Source: Candidatus Gastranaerophilales bacterium
GTDB taxonomy: Bacteria > Cyanobacteriota > Vampirovibrionia > Gastranaerophilales > Gastranaerophilaceae
Reading direction: 5' to 3'
Length of the DNA: 64,000 nt
Assembly (NCBI GenBank): GCA_900769645.1
Contig: CAAGHI010000006.1
Span: 103,781 to 167,780, forward strand
The position numbers and the translations under genes are program-made. Positions 63,063 to 64,000 of this stretch are shown one piece after another (positions within the stretch are counted from its first letter, which is position 1; the number at the start of each line of letters is the position of its first letter). The notes below the pieces were generated by a model. That model was not told the DNA's origin and did not search any database. It saw only the letters and a list, made by a program, of their open reading frames with translations.

Positions 63063-64000
63063 TTATGGCAAACTTTCCCAATAACCTTTTGATGGATTAT
63101 CAGGGTTTTGGTTGATTATTGCATAATACGTACAACCTGTACCATTGCCTTGTTGCTTTGATTTTGTAGAACAAGGATCTCCAGCTAAATATGGCCAAGG
63201 TGGAGCGTTCTCTCCGCTTAATTCTTCTTCCGTATATAATTTGTACATTTTGGGAGAGCTAAGTTTATCATAACTGTCAATATAAAAATTGAATACATCG
63301 TGTCCAAACAAATTTGGTCCTTTGGTACCATTAATATCCACAAATATCCAAATTTGACTGGAATTTATGTAAGTGAATGAACACATACCATTTGATAGTA
63401 AATATTTATGTGGCGGATTTATAGGGAAGTAGCCGTCAGCATCAGCCGTATTATTATAATTTCTTATTGTAATACCATTGTAATTACACTTTCCAACAAC
63501 TTTAAGTCCAGAATATTTATAAAACTTTTCCCTAAATTCATCTGCATTTGGATATGTGCCTATATATTCATTATATGTAGCATATGACTTTCTCATTCCT
63601 TCTCCATCTTCTCGCTTCATATTCATTACTGTTTGTGAAAAAATAGAATAGGCGGCTTTGAAAGCCGTTTCAAGTTGCTTGTGTTTAATGTTGTTGATTA
63701 CAGTAGGTAATGTTAGAGCTGCAACAACACCAATGATGCCGAGGGTGATTAGGACTTCAGCGAGAGTGAAAGCGACTCGTTTAGCAGCTTGGCTTTCTAG
63801 CTGCTTAGCTGGTATTTCCCCCTCACCTGCACTCGTAACACTCGCTATACGCTCGTGAACGATTGCTTCCTCTCCCGCCATAGGGGCGAGGATTGACTCC
63901 GTATTTTCCATAACCGACTTAGCTGCCTCGCTTCCTAGCTGCTTAGCTGCTAAATCAGTTCCTCGTACTACATCTCGTGCACCGTCGCGCTTGATCTCAC
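63063..64000 (-). CDS. Type IV pilin-like protein, 5' end possibly beyond the window
   Basis: From the first Met visible (63911) it has 282 residues, with VAFTLAEVLITLGIIGVVAALT at about residues 47-68. The frame stays open to the window edge (EIKRDGARDVVRGTDLAAK upstream), so the leader may be at least 75 residues and the real start outside. The leader contains two versions of the same segment, LAAKQLGSEAAKSV and PAKQLESQAAKRV. The mature part has Cys residues and DINGTKGPNLFGHDVFNF. Similar to the pilin-like genes at 24130 and 39250. Confidence 0.8.
   Translation of the reverse strand, partial: EIKRDGARDVVRGTDLAAKQLGSEAAKSVMENTESILAPMAGEEAIVHERIASVTSAGEGEIPAKQLESQAAKRVAFTLAEVLITLGIIGVVAALTLPTVINNIKHKQLETAFKAAYSIFSQTVMNMKREDGEGMRKSYATYNEYIGTYPNADEFREKFYKYSGLKVVGKCNYNGITIRNYNNTADADGYFPINPPHKYLLSNGMCSFTYINSSQIWIFVDINGTKGPNLFGHDVFNFYIDSYDKLSSPKMYKLYTEEELSGENAPPWPYLAGDPCSTKSKQQGNGTGCTYYAIINQNPDNPSKGYWESLP

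Overview
The window looks like a chromosomal segment of a non-photosynthetic, fermentative relative of cyanobacteria, most likely a gut-type Gastranaerophilales (Melainabacteria/Vampirovibrionia). I infer this from several things: low-GC DNA; an anaerobe's toolkit (HydG for [FeFe]-hydrogenase, superoxide reductase with ferritin, EtfAB); type IV pilus parts; pilin-like proteins with a near-identical FTLAEVLITLGIIGVVAALT segment; and many lineage-type hypothetical proteins that begin MKI/MRI and carry a short F-x-A/G motif. No photosynthesis gene, rRNA operon, insertion sequence or CRISPR array was seen.

Layout. 1-585: a phage-style lysis remnant (tail of an unknown gene plus an amidase), followed by a gene-poor stretch with two terminators. 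1064-6085: pilT, recO, a small membrane protein and clpB. 6192-7712: a tandem pair of GNAT-like proteins. 7719-11589: hydG and mnmA (minus) diverging from glmU. 12507-12767: an SRP RNA gene on the minus strand. 12884-13781: superoxide reductase coupled to ferritin. 13972-17592: hybrid sensor kinase, NarL-type regulator and a secreted propeller-like protein in one overlapping operon, then a broken acetyltransferase gene. 18130-21594: two large paralogous membrane proteins. 21886-24004: cca and rsmE. 24130-29964: a pilin-like protein, ogt, dedA, an Orn/Lys/Arg decarboxylase, a porin and a secreted protein. 30110: tRNA-Arg(CCU). 30190-33055 and up to 34661: two more membrane proteins, then nadC/nadB. 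34811-39208: a small tagged protein, an orphan response regulator, a sugar transporter and a SulP transporter. 39250-42396: a pilin-like protein with an 11-G tract in its leader, then pnp. 42463-48603: a large tagged protein, a PfkB kinase, and a flavin/iron-sulfur subunit plus small Cys protein plus etfB-etfA cluster. 48613-54116: GH38 glycosidase, mnmG, tRNA-Gln(CUG) in a repeat-rich gap, and tcdA. 54113-64000: an unusual low-complexity protein, uracil-DNA glycosylase, a pilin-like protein without the usual leader, ilvB, Lys/Gln-rich secreted proteins, rph, a PHP-domain protein and a partial pilin-like gene running off the end.

How it fits together. Housekeeping RNA functions are dense: mnmA, mnmG, tcdA, cca, rsmE, pnp, rph, SRP RNA and two tRNAs. 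Neither tRNA gene encodes its CCA, so both need the Cca enzyme. Anaerobic redox life is served by HydG, the Etf cluster and the superoxide reductase/ferritin pair. The accessory layer has two recurring themes. One is a family of otherwise unrelated proteins sharing a short N-terminal tag (MKI...F-x-A/G). The other is a set of pilin-like proteins with very long, variable leaders that appear to collect repeat DNA, including a homopolymer tract able to switch expression. Heptanucleotide tandem repeats, a hallmark of cyanobacterial genomes, occur at four places. All family assignments come from reading motifs by eye; no database search was possible.
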